Shown here piece by piece: positions 26,281 through 35,900 of a stretch of 64,000 nt of DNA. A program made the position numbers and the translations under genes. Each line of letters starts with the position of its first letter. The stretch's first letter is position 1. This DNA is from Flavobacteriaceae bacterium UBA1682 (GTDB lineage Bacteria; Bacteroidota; Bacteroidia; Flavobacteriales; Flavobacteriaceae), in the NCBI GenBank assembly GCA_002320285.1, contig DCKE01000027.1:1-64000 (forward strand). Reading direction: 5' to 3'. The notes below the pieces were generated by a model, which was given only the letters and a program-made list of their open reading frames with translations, made no database searches and was not told the origin of the DNA.

Positions 26281-26694
26281 CTAATGAGGAAGTTTATTTT
26301 GAATCAGACCGTAAATCCAGGTACCTAATAAGGCACCAATAATGGCAATAGCGATTGGAAAAAATCCAGCTCCTAGCAATACAAACATCGGTCCTGGACA
26401 TGCGCCTCCAAGCGCCCAGCCCAATCCGAATATAGTGCCGCCAACCATATAGCGAACAAAGCCTTTTTTCTTGTCCTGAAAAACAATGGGATTTCCCGTT
26501 ACATCCTTGATGTTTTTTCTTTTGATGATTTGCACAGCTGCTACGGCTATGACCAAAGCAGAACCAATGATTCCATACATGTGAAACGAATCAAATTGAA
26601 ACATTTCGTAAATGCGAAACCACGACGATGCACCAGATTTAAACATGGCTATTCCAAAGAAAATACCAAGTATTAAGTATGTTAATTTTTTCAT
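26281..26694 (-). CDS. YeeE/YedE-type sulfur transporter subunit (DUF6691-like)
   Basis: Small polytopic membrane protein of 137 residues with about four hydrophobic segments. The motif GWALGGACPGPMFVLLGAG carries the conserved Cys found in YeeE/YedE (TsuA-like) thiosulfate and sulfur-compound transporters. It lies 18 bases downstream of a second, larger YeeE-type gene, and the two half-size proteins probably work together, as in other Bacteroidota. Role: import or movement of reduced sulfur compounds across the inner membrane; the exact substrate is unknown. Confidence 0.85.
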   Translation of the reverse strand: MKKLTYLILGIFFGIAMFKSGASSWFRIYEMFQFDSFHMYGIIGSALVIAVAAVQIIKRKNIKDVTGNPIVFQDKKKGFVRYMVGGTIFGLGWALGGACPGPMFVLLGAGFFPIAIAIIGALLGTWIYGLIQNKLPH

Positions 26695-26712
26695 TGATAA
26701 CGATTTATAGAT

Positions 26713-27273
26713 TTAAAAAATAAAAGGGAAGATCAGGTGTACCATGATAAGTCCTCCTGCAAAGAATCCGATTACAGCATATAACGATGGTAATTGAAAA
26801 TTACTCAAACCGGATATAGCATGTCCGGATGTGCAACCCCCAGCATAGCGAGATCCAAAACCAACCAGTAGACCTGCTAGTAATAATAACAGTATTTGTT
26901 TGGGTGATTCGAATGCTGTGAGGCCAAATAATTCAGTTGGTATGTATGCTTGACCTGCGCTGTTAAAGCCTAAATCATGCAGTTTAGTAATAGTGGTTTC
27001 GCTTAAAGGAGTTACCACTTCTGGTAAGCTCAAATAGTGATAGGAAATAAATCCACCGGCGATGGTTCCTACTAAAAAGAGTAAATTCCAAGATTGTGCC
27101 TTCCAATCAAAGCAGAAGAACTCACAATTTTTTCCAGCACCAGCCATCGAACATAGTGTGCGTAAATTCGATGAAAAACCAAAGGACTTTCCTAAGTAAA
27201 GTAAGCTAATCAAAGTAATCGCAATCATGGGGCCTCCCACATACCAAGGCCAGGGTTCTAAAATGGCATTCAT
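26713..27273 (-). CDS. YeeE/YedE-type sulfur transporter subunit
   Basis: Polytopic membrane protein, 186 residues from the ATG at 27273; the frame extends further upstream but that part is not hydrophobic-start-like and covers the promoter. Conserved family motif YAGGCTSGHAISGLSN (Cys in GCTSGH) sits in the second half. An additional pair of cysteines (CSMAGAGKNCEFFCFDW) occurs in a loop after the first helix. It is first in a leftward unit with the small partner gene. Its promoter region holds a one-mismatch copy of the GTAAC-N4-GTTAC operator. Confidence 0.87.
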   Translation of the reverse strand: MNAILEPWPWYVGGPMIAITLISLLYLGKSFGFSSNLRTLCSMAGAGKNCEFFCFDWKAQSWNLLFLVGTIAGGFISYHYLSLPEVVTPLSETTITKLHDLGFNSAGQAYIPTELFGLTAFESPKQILLLLLAGLLVGFGSRYAGGCTSGHAISGLSNFQLPSLYAVIGFFAGGLIMVHLIFPFIF

Positions 27274-27291
27274 AGTTATAGATTTAAAAAA

Positions 27292-27335
27292 CAAAGTAAC
27301 GCATAAAAAAAAATGCCAACGGTAACATTTGCTAC
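27292..27335 (-). promoter_or_regulatory. Crp/Fnr-type operator and promoter for the yeeE pair
   Basis: GTAAC-ATTT-GCTAC (27322-27335, one mismatch from the palindrome), then on the minus strand TTACTTTG (27299 down to 27292) as the -7 element. Operator centre to box start is 29.5 bases, identical to the other two sites. Confidence 0.55.
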
Positions 27336-27358
27336 AAAGCACTATAAAAAGCTCTTTT

Positions 27359-27402
27359 GTAACAATTGTTACTGCAGATGCAGCTTGAAGTGCTTAGTTT
27401 TG
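27359..27402 (+). promoter_or_regulatory. Crp/Fnr-type operator and promoter for dsrE-like/soxB-like
   Basis: Perfect palindrome GTAAC-AATT-GTTAC (27359-27372) followed by a perfect TAnnTTTG box, TAGTTTTG at 27395-27402, again 29.5 bases from the palindrome centre. Start of transcription would be near 27409 and the ATG is at 27455. Confidence 0.7.
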
Positions 27403-27454
27403 AAAAACTTAATGAAATCAATATTTATTTCGGATATTGATTAAAATTACAAAA

Positions 27455-27874
27455 ATGAAAAAAATACTAGTATTCAGTATCTTACTGATGTTGATAGGCC
27501 CCGTAAAGGCACAAGAAAAACTCCCAAGGCATCGAGTGGTTTTTCAGATGACCAGTTCCACTATTGAGGAACAAAAGGGATTGATCAATAATGTAAACAA
27601 TTTACTTAATCTTTGGAAAGAAGATGTGGTGATACATGTGGTGATACACGGGCCGGGAATAAGTCTAGTGCAGTCAGAAAAAACAACGCTCCAATCCGAA
27701 TTGTACTTATTAGTAGAAAAAGGGGTTGTTTTTCAAGTCTGTGAGAACACTTTAAAGCAAAAGGGTATTGCTAAAGAAGCCATAATAGGTAAGATGCAGT
27801 ATGTACCTTCTGGAATTGCAGAAATCATTCAGAAGCAAGAGCAAGGATGGAGTTATATTAAGAGTAATTTTTAA
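27455..27874 (+). CDS. Exported DsrE-like protein
   Basis: Protein of 139 residues from the ATG at 27455 (an in-frame TTG lies six codons upstream). The signal peptide ends near VKAQ. The mature part has the DsrE/YchN-like alternating pattern: HRVVFQMTSSTIEEQKGLI, then VVIHVVIHGPGISLVQ, then LVEKGVVFQVCENTLKQKGI with a single Cys at the place where DsrE-fold proteins carry a reactive one. A role in handling sulfane sulfur in the periplasm is an inference from fold and neighbours. It lies nine bases before the SoxB-like gene, clearly in one operon. Confidence 0.85.
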   Translation: MKKILVFSILLMLIGPVKAQEKLPRHRVVFQMTSSTIEEQKGLINNVNNLLNLWKEDVVIHVVIHGPGISLVQSEKTTLQSELYLLVEKGVVFQVCENTLKQKGIAKEAIIGKMQYVPSGIAEIIQKQEQGWSYIKSNF

Positions 27875-27883
27875 AACAAAACC

Positions 27884-29581
27884 ATGAAAGATCGAAGGAG
27901 TTTTATAAAAGCAATGGGAGTAATGGGCTTGGGTACTGCCGTATTGCCAACAGTAAGTTTCGCCAGTACGGACAATGCTAGAACTGATGAATTGATAAAA
28001 GAGCCCGAATTAGACAAGGATAAAGGAGTAGAAAAAATCAGTATTTTCCAAACGACTGATGTACATTGTCAACTTCATCCTCACGATGAATTGTTTTGGG
28101 AGAACGATGCAGCTGTTTATCGAAAGACAGGTGGTTATGCCTATTTAGCGGGTATGCTCAAGGAGTTGAGAAAGGAAAGTCCCAATAGCTTTACTTTGGA
28201 TACCGGTGATATGTTTCAAGGTAGTGAATTGGCTGTACAGACCACAGGAAAAGCCTTTGTTCCAATTTTGAACCAGATGAATTACAACCTTTTTTTGCCG
28301 GGAAACTGGGAGGTGGTCTACGGTAAACAAAATATGCAACAATTGATGGGAGCGTTGAATGCACCAAAAATCTGTAGCAATATGTACCATGATTTAAAAA
28401 ATGGACAACGCGGGGAGCTGATCTTTCAACCGTATCACATTTGGCACACAGCAGGAGTGAAAATTGGCTTTTTAGGTTATACGGATCCCTTGGTGCCTTT
28501 AAGGCAATCACCCATGTATAGCGACGGTATAGTCTATACTGAGCCCGCTGAAAACTTAGCGCACTATGTCGATGTATTGAGAAATCAGGAGCAATGTGCC
28601 TACGTGATCATGATAGCTCATCTGGGATTGTCGCAACAAATTGCGTTGGCAAACAATCCCGTTTGTCAAGGAGTTGATTATATTTTTGGAGGCGATACAC
28701 ACGAACGCGTTCGTAATCCAATCGTTTGTAAATACGCAAAAGTAGTAGAGCCGGGAGCATTTGGATCGTTTATAGGTAAGCTTGATTTGTACGTGGAAAA
28801 CGGAAAAATCATCCGTGACGACTATGAATTGTTGGAAGTTACCGCGTCTAAAATAAGTCCGGATACGGAAGTGGAAAAACTGGTCACTGCGGTCGAAAAA
28901 CCTTATGCGGAAAGTATTAATAAAATCGTCGGTTATAGTACGATACCCTTATACCGCTACTTTGTTGTCGAAAATCCGATTGATACCTTAGTGCTCCAAG
29001 CCTTACATGCCAAACATCCAGAGGTGGATGTGGTTTTGTCCAACGGATTTCGTTTCTGTCCGCCGAACATCACCCGAGATCATACCGGTAATATACCGAT
29101 AACCAATGGTTTTATATTTGATATGTTGCCGGTAGATTCAACCATCAGAATAGGGAAGGTCTCTGGAATGCAAATACAAAATTGGCTCGAAAAAGAATTA
29201 AACAATGTTTTTGCGGCCGATGCAGTTCAGCGATTTGGTGGTTGGATGGTGAAATTTAAAGGCATGGAAGTAACCTTCGAAGCCTTTAAATCTCATGGTA
29301 AACGAATCAAAACAGTTGCGATAGGTGGATTGCCGTTGGATGTGCAAAAAACCTATAAAATTTTGGCTTGTGAACGAGAGGGTGATCCCGATGATATGTT
29401 GTGCCGTATGCGCAACGTTCGCGAAGCGTTCAACACCGAATCAACTTTGCACGATGCGCTGTTGGCTTACTTAAAAACGAATAGTCCGGTAACACCTACA
29501 CCTCCAAAAGCGGCGGTTATTTTAGATGGACCAGACACTTTATTATCGCAGGTAACGGGAGTAGATTACACCTTTGTTTAG
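27884..29581 (+). CDS. SoxB-like thiosulfohydrolase / 5'-nucleotidase family, Tat-exported
   Basis: Metallophosphoesterase-fold hydrolase of 565 residues. The N-terminus DRRSFIKAMGVMGLG is a twin-arginine signal. The catalytic domain shows TTDVHCQLHPHDE (D59, H61), LDTGDMFQGSE, PGNWEVVYG, IAHLGLSQQ and GGDTHERV. The Trp in GNWE, where 5'-nucleotidases have GNHE/D, is typical of SoxB, the dimanganese enzyme that hydrolyses sulfate from SoxY-bound thiosulfate. A 5'-nucleotidase C-terminal domain follows (NGFRFCPPN, IFDMLPVDSTI). No soxX, A, Y or Z is present here, so the substrate may differ from classical SoxB. Confidence 0.87.
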   Translation: MKDRRSFIKAMGVMGLGTAVLPTVSFASTDNARTDELIKEPELDKDKGVEKISIFQTTDVHCQLHPHDELFWENDAAVYRKTGGYAYLAGMLKELRKESPNSFTLDTGDMFQGSELAVQTTGKAFVPILNQMNYNLFLPGNWEVVYGKQNMQQLMGALNAPKICSNMYHDLKNGQRGELIFQPYHIWHTAGVKIGFLGYTDPLVPLRQSPMYSDGIVYTEPAENLAHYVDVLRNQEQCAYVIMIAHLGLSQQIALANNPVCQGVDYIFGGDTHERVRNPIVCKYAKVVEPGAFGSFIGKLDLYVENGKIIRDDYELLEVTASKISPDTEVEKLVTAVEKPYAESINKIVGYSTIPLYRYFVVENPIDTLVLQALHAKHPEVDVVLSNGFRFCPPNITRDHTGNIPITNGFIFDMLPVDSTIRIGKVSGMQIQNWLEKELNNVFAADAVQRFGGWMVKFKGMEVTFEAFKSHGKRIKTVAIGGLPLDVQKTYKILACEREGDPDDMLCRMRNVREAFNTESTLHDALLAYLKTNSPVTPTPPKAAVILDGPDTLLSQVTGVDYTFV

Positions 29582-29595
29582 GTAAAAAAAACGCC

Positions 29596-29636
29596 AATCT
29601 CGCTGGGGTTTAAAATTTTTAAAATCTAGCGAGATT
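29596..29636. terminator. Weak hairpin after the SoxB-like gene
   Basis: AATCTCGCT / AGCGAGATT stem with an internal AT-rich self-complementary loop. There is no clean T run on the plus strand, so termination here is uncertain. Confidence 0.35.
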
Positions 29637-29661
29637 CTCTGGTTTCTTATGTGATTTACCT

Positions 29662-29669
29662 TAACTTTG
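29662..29669 (+). promoter_or_regulatory. -7 box upstream of murF-alr
   Basis: Perfect TAnnTTTG match (TAACTTTG), 28 bases before the ATG. No clear -33 TTG is found at the normal spacing. Confidence 0.45.
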
Positions 29670-29697
29670 ATAGGCAAATTATAAGCATAAGGAAGTA

Positions 29698-32133
29698 ATG
29701 AGAATAAAAGTATCGGATTTTTGTAAAATAGTGTCTGCTAGTTTTTTAGGAGAAGGAACGGAATTGGTATTCAACCACGTATCTATCGACAGTAGGTCTT
29801 TACAAAATAACGAGCAAACCCTGTTTTTTGCCTTGGATGGGAAGCATCATGACGGGCATCAATTTATAAGTGATTTAGTCCAAAAAGGAGTTGTGAATTT
29901 TGTGGTTTCTAAAGTGCCTGCATCTCCTATAGCTACCGTGTCTTATTTTATAGTACCCAATACCTTAGAGGCTTTTCAGGAATATGCGGCTTACTATCGC
30001 AGCCAATTTGATTTTCCAGTAATTGGAATTACAGGGAGTCGGGGCAAAACAGTAGTTAAGGAGTGGTTGAATTTTTTAATCAATCCAGATTATAATGTAA
30101 TCAAAAGCCCGAAGAGTTATAACTCTCAAGTTGGAGTGCCCTTATCTGTATTGGGGATCGATCACAAACACAATTTCGGAATCTTTGAAGCGGGCATTTC
30201 CACTGTAAATGAAATGCGCGTTTTAGAACAGATCATCCAACCGACGATCGGAATATTGACTTCGATTGGGACAGACCACGACGAAGGATTTGTCGATAAG
30301 CATCAAAAGTTAAATGAAAAATTTAAACTGTTTCTCCACGTCGATACCGTTATCTTAGAAGAAGAACTGGCTCAATTGTTACCCGATCAAACTCGGGACA
30401 AAGCTTTCTCATGGAGTTTTGACAATAATAATGCGAATGTTTTCTTGAGTAAAACCACTAAGGGGCAAATGCTTGTTAAAACTTCTCAAAGCGAATTTGA
30501 GGTAGCTATTCCATTTGATGATTCGGTGTCTTTGTCCAATGTGGCTTGTTGTATAACAACGCTATTGTATTTGAACTACGATCAAGCCATCATTGCTGAG
30601 CGCATTGCCAAATTGTATCGTGTTGAAATGCGCTTGCAAGTTAAAAATGGTGTTCATCAATGTACTCTAATTGACGACAGTTACAGTGCCGACTTTCAGT
30701 CGCTAAAAATCGCCTTAGATTTTTTGGAGAAACACAAAACCCAACCGACTAAAACAGTCATACTCTCTGATGTTTTTCAAAGTGGTTTGCCCGAGGAAGA
30801 ATTATATCAGCAAGTTCGCGTTTTGTTGGAATCCAATAAAATTAATCGCGTTATAGGAATAGGTCCGGCGATATCTAAATATTTAGAGGGATTAAAGAAT
30901 TTTTATGGTTATGTCAGTACGGATGCCTTTTTACATAAATTTTCTATAGACGATTTTCAACAAGAAACGATTTTAGTAAAGGGAGCTCGCGGTTTTCAGT
31001 TTCAGAAGATTTGTAGTTTATTGGAAGAAAAAACCCATGAGACGGTTTTGGAGATTGATTTAAATGCTGTTCGACACAATTTGAATTTTTATAGGTCTAA
31101 ATTGCAACCTGCAACCAAAGTCATGGTCATGGTAAAAGCATTCGGTTATGGCAACGGCAGTTTTGAAATTGCCAAATTGCTTGCGCATGATAAAATAGAT
31201 TATTTAGGGGTGGCATTTGCCGATGAGGGAATTGCTTTGAGAAAAGCGGGAATTCAATTGCCCATTATAGTAATGAATCCGGAGATCAGTGCTTTTTCGG
31301 CTATGATTGCTTATGAACTGGAGCCTGAGGTCTATTCGATAAAAGAATTACGCACTTTTTTGGCATTTGCTCAAGAAAAGAATGCATACCAATACCCGAT
31401 ACATCTAAAGTTGGATACGGGTATGCACCGACTGGGATTTGTGCCCAAGGATACAGAAGAATTGATACGTATTTTAAAACCGACAAATGTGTTGGAGGTC
31501 AAATCTATATTTTCTCATTTGTCGTCAAGTGACGTCAAAGAATATAGAGACTTTACTTTACAGCAGATCGCGGACTTTAAAATACAGAGCAAACGAATTT
31601 CGCAGGAATTGGAAATCAGTCCGATTAGACATATTTTAAATACTTCGGGGATCTATAATTTTCCAGAGCATCAAATGGAGATGGTTCGTTTGGGTATTGG
31701 ATTGTATGGTGTAGGAAATGATGCCGAAGAAACTGCACAACTCGAACATGTTAGCACTTTGAAAACGGTGATTTTGCAGATAAGAACGGTAGATGATGGG
31801 GAAAGTGTGGGATATGGAAGAAGATTCAGATCGAAGGGGTTGACTAGAATAGCGACTATTCCAATTGGTTATGCCGATGGAATTCCGAGGGCTTGGGGCA
31901 ATGAAAAAGGCTATGTATATATTAAGGAGTGTAAAGCGACGATTATAGGTTCTATATGTATGGACATGATGATGGTGGATGTATCTGCTGTGGATTGTGA
32001 AGAAGGCGATGAGGTCATAGTGTTTGGAAAAGAAATTCCTGTTACTGAGTTGGCTACAAAATTGGGAACGATTCCCTACGAGATTATGACGAGCATTTCG
32101 CAACGAGTTAAGCGAATATTCTATCAGGAATAA
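29698..32133 (+). CDS. Bifunctional MurF ligase / alanine racemase
   Basis: Fusion of 811 residues. Residues 1-450 are UDP-MurNAc-tripeptide:D-Ala-D-Ala ligase: a Mur N-terminal domain (SIDSRSLQNNEQTLFFALDG), the ATP loop GITGSRGKT and a ligase C-terminal domain (LIDDSYSADFQS). Residues about 450-811 are a PLP-dependent alanine racemase: MVMVKAFGYGNG with the PLP Lys, HLKLDTGMHRLGF, and a C-terminal VGYGRRF and SICMDMMMVD with the catalytic Tyr region. The fusion couples production of D-Ala to its use in wall precursor synthesis and is characteristic of Bacteroidota. Confidence 0.95.
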   Translation: MRIKVSDFCKIVSASFLGEGTELVFNHVSIDSRSLQNNEQTLFFALDGKHHDGHQFISDLVQKGVVNFVVSKVPASPIATVSYFIVPNTLEAFQEYAAYYRSQFDFPVIGITGSRGKTVVKEWLNFLINPDYNVIKSPKSYNSQVGVPLSVLGIDHKHNFGIFEAGISTVNEMRVLEQIIQPTIGILTSIGTDHDEGFVDKHQKLNEKFKLFLHVDTVILEEELAQLLPDQTRDKAFSWSFDNNNANVFLSKTTKGQMLVKTSQSEFEVAIPFDDSVSLSNVACCITTLLYLNYDQAIIAERIAKLYRVEMRLQVKNGVHQCTLIDDSYSADFQSLKIALDFLEKHKTQPTKTVILSDVFQSGLPEEELYQQVRVLLESNKINRVIGIGPAISKYLEGLKNFYGYVSTDAFLHKFSIDDFQQETILVKGARGFQFQKICSLLEEKTHETVLEIDLNAVRHNLNFYRSKLQPATKVMVMVKAFGYGNGSFEIAKLLAHDKIDYLGVAFADEGIALRKAGIQLPIIVMNPEISAFSAMIAYELEPEVYSIKELRTFLAFAQEKNAYQYPIHLKLDTGMHRLGFVPKDTEELIRILKPTNVLEVKSIFSHLSSSDVKEYRDFTLQQIADFKIQSKRISQELEISPIRHILNTSGIYNFPEHQMEMVRLGIGLYGVGNDAEETAQLEHVSTLKTVILQIRTVDDGESVGYGRRFRSKGLTRIATIPIGYADGIPRAWGNEKGYVYIKECKATIIGSICMDMMMVDVSAVDCEEGDEVIVFGKEIPVTELATKLGTIPYEIMTSISQRVKRIFYQE

Positions 32134-32205
32134 TTTTTTTTAAGAAATTATTTAGTATTGAAATGGAAATTTATTACTTTAGCGTAAATTAAAACACATA
32201 AAGGT

Positions 32206-32631
32206 ATGGGATTCGTAAAAGAGTTTAAAGAGTTTGCTGTTAAAGGAAATGTAATGGACTTGGCAGTGGGGGTAATAATCGGAGGTGCTTTTGGGAAAAT
32301 TATTGACAGTGTTGTTAATGATTTGATAATGCCTTTAGTATCAGGAATTATCGGTACACCGGATTTTAGTAATATCTATTATGTGTTGAAAGGAACCGTT
32401 CCTGAAGGGGCTGCATTGAAAGATGCAAGAGCTGTCGAAGGGGCTGTTATTTTTGCGTATGGTAATTTTATTACGGTATTGATTAGCTTTTTGTTATTGG
32501 CATTGGTCGTGTTTTTCTTGGTTAAAGGAATCAATCAATTAAAGAAGAAAGAGGATGCTGCGCCTGCGGCACCAGCGGGTCCGTCTCAAGAGCAGTTGCT
32601 AGCAGAAATTAGAGATTTATTGAAAAAATAA
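32206..32631 (+). CDS. mscL: Large-conductance mechanosensitive channel
   Basis: Homopentameric inner-membrane channel of 141 residues that opens at high membrane tension to prevent lysis. The N-terminal amphipathic helix and TM1 signature is FKEFAVKGNVMDLAVGVIIG, followed by AFGKIIDSVVNDLIMPLVS. The periplasmic loop and TM2 (AYGNFITVLISFLLLALVVFFLV) follow, then a charged C-terminal helix after an Ala/Pro linker. Gene is monocistronic and ends in a strong terminator. Confidence 0.96.
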   Translation: MGFVKEFKEFAVKGNVMDLAVGVIIGGAFGKIIDSVVNDLIMPLVSGIIGTPDFSNIYYVLKGTVPEGAALKDARAVEGAVIFAYGNFITVLISFLLLALVVFFLVKGINQLKKKEDAAPAAPAGPSQEQLLAEIRDLLKK

Positions 32632-32655
32632 GATTTTTAAATTTAAAATAAATAA

Positions 32656-32693
32656 AAAGACCTTGCTCTGAATGTGGAGCAAGGTCTTTTTTG
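32656..32693 (+). terminator. mscL terminator
   Basis: GACCTTGCTC / GAGCAAGGTC stem with an eight-base loop and a run of T. Confidence 0.9.
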
Positions 32694-32911
32694 TTGGTTA
32701 AAATTCAAGGTAGCACAATTGGTGTTTAGTGAATCGTTTTTTAAGTCGAAATGGCGTAGTAATAAATACTGTAAAGTAGCCTGTCAACGCTTTTAAATGT
32801 TAAGATTTAACTTATCTATAATAGAAAAAAACTATAAAAAAAAATAACACAAAATTAGCATATATGGATTTTTTGTTATTTGTTTGTTAAACAATTTAAA
32901 AACAATAAAAC

Positions 32912-35900
32912 ATGAGGAAAATTGTACTCAATTTCTTTCTAGTGTTGTTGACCCTTTTGAGTGTTCAAGAGGCGTATTCACAGGGAAGAAAGGTTACAGG
33001 TAAGGTTGTTTCAGCGGCAGATGGTTTACCTCTCCCAGGGGCAAGCGTTCTAATTAAAGGCACCCAGGATGGTGTCAGTGCTGATTTAGACGGTAATTAT
33101 TCAATTACAGTTAAAGATGGAAATGCTACTTTAATCTTCGGATTTATGGGGTATAAAACTTCAGAAATCAAAGTGCAAGGTAGGGCTAAAGTGGACGCTT
33201 CTCTTGCAGAGGAGTCTTCTACAATGGACGAGATTCAGATTACTACTGGTTATGAAAAAGTTAATAAAAGGACTTTTACAGGAGCTGTTAGTAGAATTGA
33301 AGCAAAAGACTTAAGATTAGAGGGGGTTCCTGACGTGAGTCGTGGAATTGAAGGTAAAGCAGCTGGGGTAACTGTACAGAACGTTACAGGGACTTTTGGT
33401 AGTGCGCCTAAAATCACGGTACGTGGTTCTTCATCTATTTTTGGGGATACTAAGCCTTTATGGGTAATTGATGGAGTAGTTCAAGAAGATATTGTTAACG
33501 TTAGTTTTGCAGATTTAGCATCTGGTAATGCAGAGACATTATTGAGTTCTGCTGTGGCAGGTTTGAATGGTAGTGATGTTTTGAGTATTGAAATTCTTAA
33601 AGATGCATCAGCTACCTCTATATATGGAGCAAGAGCGATGAACGGAGTTGTAGTTATTACAACCAAAAGTGGAAAAAGAGAAAGTCCATTAACCGTATCC
33701 TATAACATGGAAAGTACTGTTAGAGAGGTTCCTCGTTATTCGCAATATGATATTATGAATTCTCAAGAAACCATGAGTGTCTTGAGCGAAATGGAGAGAA
33801 AAGGACGTCTTACGTTTCCTGATGTTTCAGAAGGACGTTATGGTGGAATTTATAATTTGTATGCTAACAGTGTAAGAAAAGGTTCTGGTACGAACTATGA
33901 ATCTGATAAAAACGAATTCCTAAGACAGTATGAGACTGCTAATACGGATTGGTTTAAAGTTCTTTTTAGACCTTCTGTTATGCAAAATCACTCTTTGAGT
34001 TTTTCTGGAGGAGGAAAGAACTCAAGTTACTTTGCTTCTATTGGATATTTAAATGATCCGGGATGGAGTATTGCTGATGAAGTGAAAAGGATTACTATGA
34101 ATTTAAAGTCTACTTTCTTTATTAATGATAAAGTAACAGTTGCATTATCTTCAATGGCTTCGGTAAGAGATCAAAATGCACCAGGAAGTTACAACAGTAG
34201 AAGTGATGTTGTCGGAGGACAGGTTACTAGAGATTTTGATATCAACCCATTTAGTTATGCGTTGAATACTTCAAGAGCGTTAAGAGCGTATGACAACAAT
34301 GGAAGTTTGGAATATTATAGACAAAACTGGGCACCTTTCAATATTTTAAATGAGTTGGAAAACAACTACATGACTTATGATGTAAAGGATATTAAATTTC
34401 AAGTTGATTTAGAGTATAAATTGTTGAAAAACTTAACTTTCAATTCTTCAGGATCGGTTCGTTATGTTGATTCAGATAGAAATCACAATGTTTTAGATGG
34501 ATCTAACGTTGTTGGAGCTTATAGAGCAGACGGTTCAAAAATCACTAAAGATCAAAACCCATATCTTTATGAAGATCCAAATAATTTAGGAGCGAAGAAA
34601 GAAGTAGTTTTGGAAAATGGAGGTATACTATCTAAGTATTCAAACACTTTGTTATCTTACAACTTTAGAAACAGTTTTAGTTTTAAAGAAAGATATGGAG
34701 CTACTGGTATTCATGAATTAGAGGTTTTTGCTGGTCAGGAGTTAAGACATGTTGACCGTAATAATGATAATTTCTCTGGTTATGGTTTGCAATATGACAA
34801 AGGGTTTGTGCCTTTTACTGATGCAAGATTAATTGAGAAGTTGATTACTCAAGGACAGTATTACTATGGTAAAGGAATTGAGAAAGAAAGAACAATGGGT
34901 TTCTTTGCTAAAGGAACTTATACCTATGATGGGAGATATACCATATCGGGTACTGGTCGTTACGATGCTTCAAACCAACAAGGTCAAGGAGGTACTTCTT
35001 GGTTACCAACCTATACTGTGAGTGCAAAATGGAACATTATGCAAGAAAAATTCATGTTAGAGCAAAATACTTTCTCTGATTTGAGTGTACGTGGTGCTTA
35101 CGGTTTAACTGCTACAGCTGGACCTGCATCTAATTCAAGTACTGTGTTTTTAAACTCAATCACCGGAGAGAGATTTGATCCAAGTGATAGAGAATCTGGT
35201 TTGTCCATTTCTGAATTGGAGAACGCTGATTTAACTTGGGAAAAACAATATGAAACGAATATTGGAATTGACTTAGGGATGTTTAATAACAGACTTTATG
35301 TTTCAGCTGATATTTACAAAAGAGATGCTTTTGATTTAATTGATCAAGTGAAAACATCTGGAATTGGTGGACAAGAAAACAAATGGGGTAATAATGCCGA
35401 TATGACTACTAAAGGTTTTGAAGCTAGTATTACAACTAGAAATATTGTAAGTACAGATTTCAAATGGACTTCTAATATCAATCTTTCTTATTACGATCAA
35501 AAAATTAAGAAATTAGCTTATGACGCTCAAGCGCATCAATTGATTTCAGGTGTTGGAGGAAATGTAGTTGGATATCCTAGAAATGGATTGTACTCTTACG
35601 AGTTCCTAGGTTTGGATAATGATGGATTGCCACATTTTACACAAGCTCCTGGTCAAGAAGATGCGATTGGTGGTGCTAACTTCCAAGATAGAAATAATGT
35701 AACGGGTTATTTAAAATACAGTGGAGCTTTAGAGCCTAATAAAACATTGAGTTTTACCAATACATTTACATTTCAAAACTGGACTTTAGATTTTATGGTT
35801 ATCGCTTCTGGAGGTAATGTGGTTCGTTTGAATCCTTCTTTCTCTTCTAGATATGATGATACCCAAGTGTTTACTAAGGATATGAATGACCGTTGGTTAT

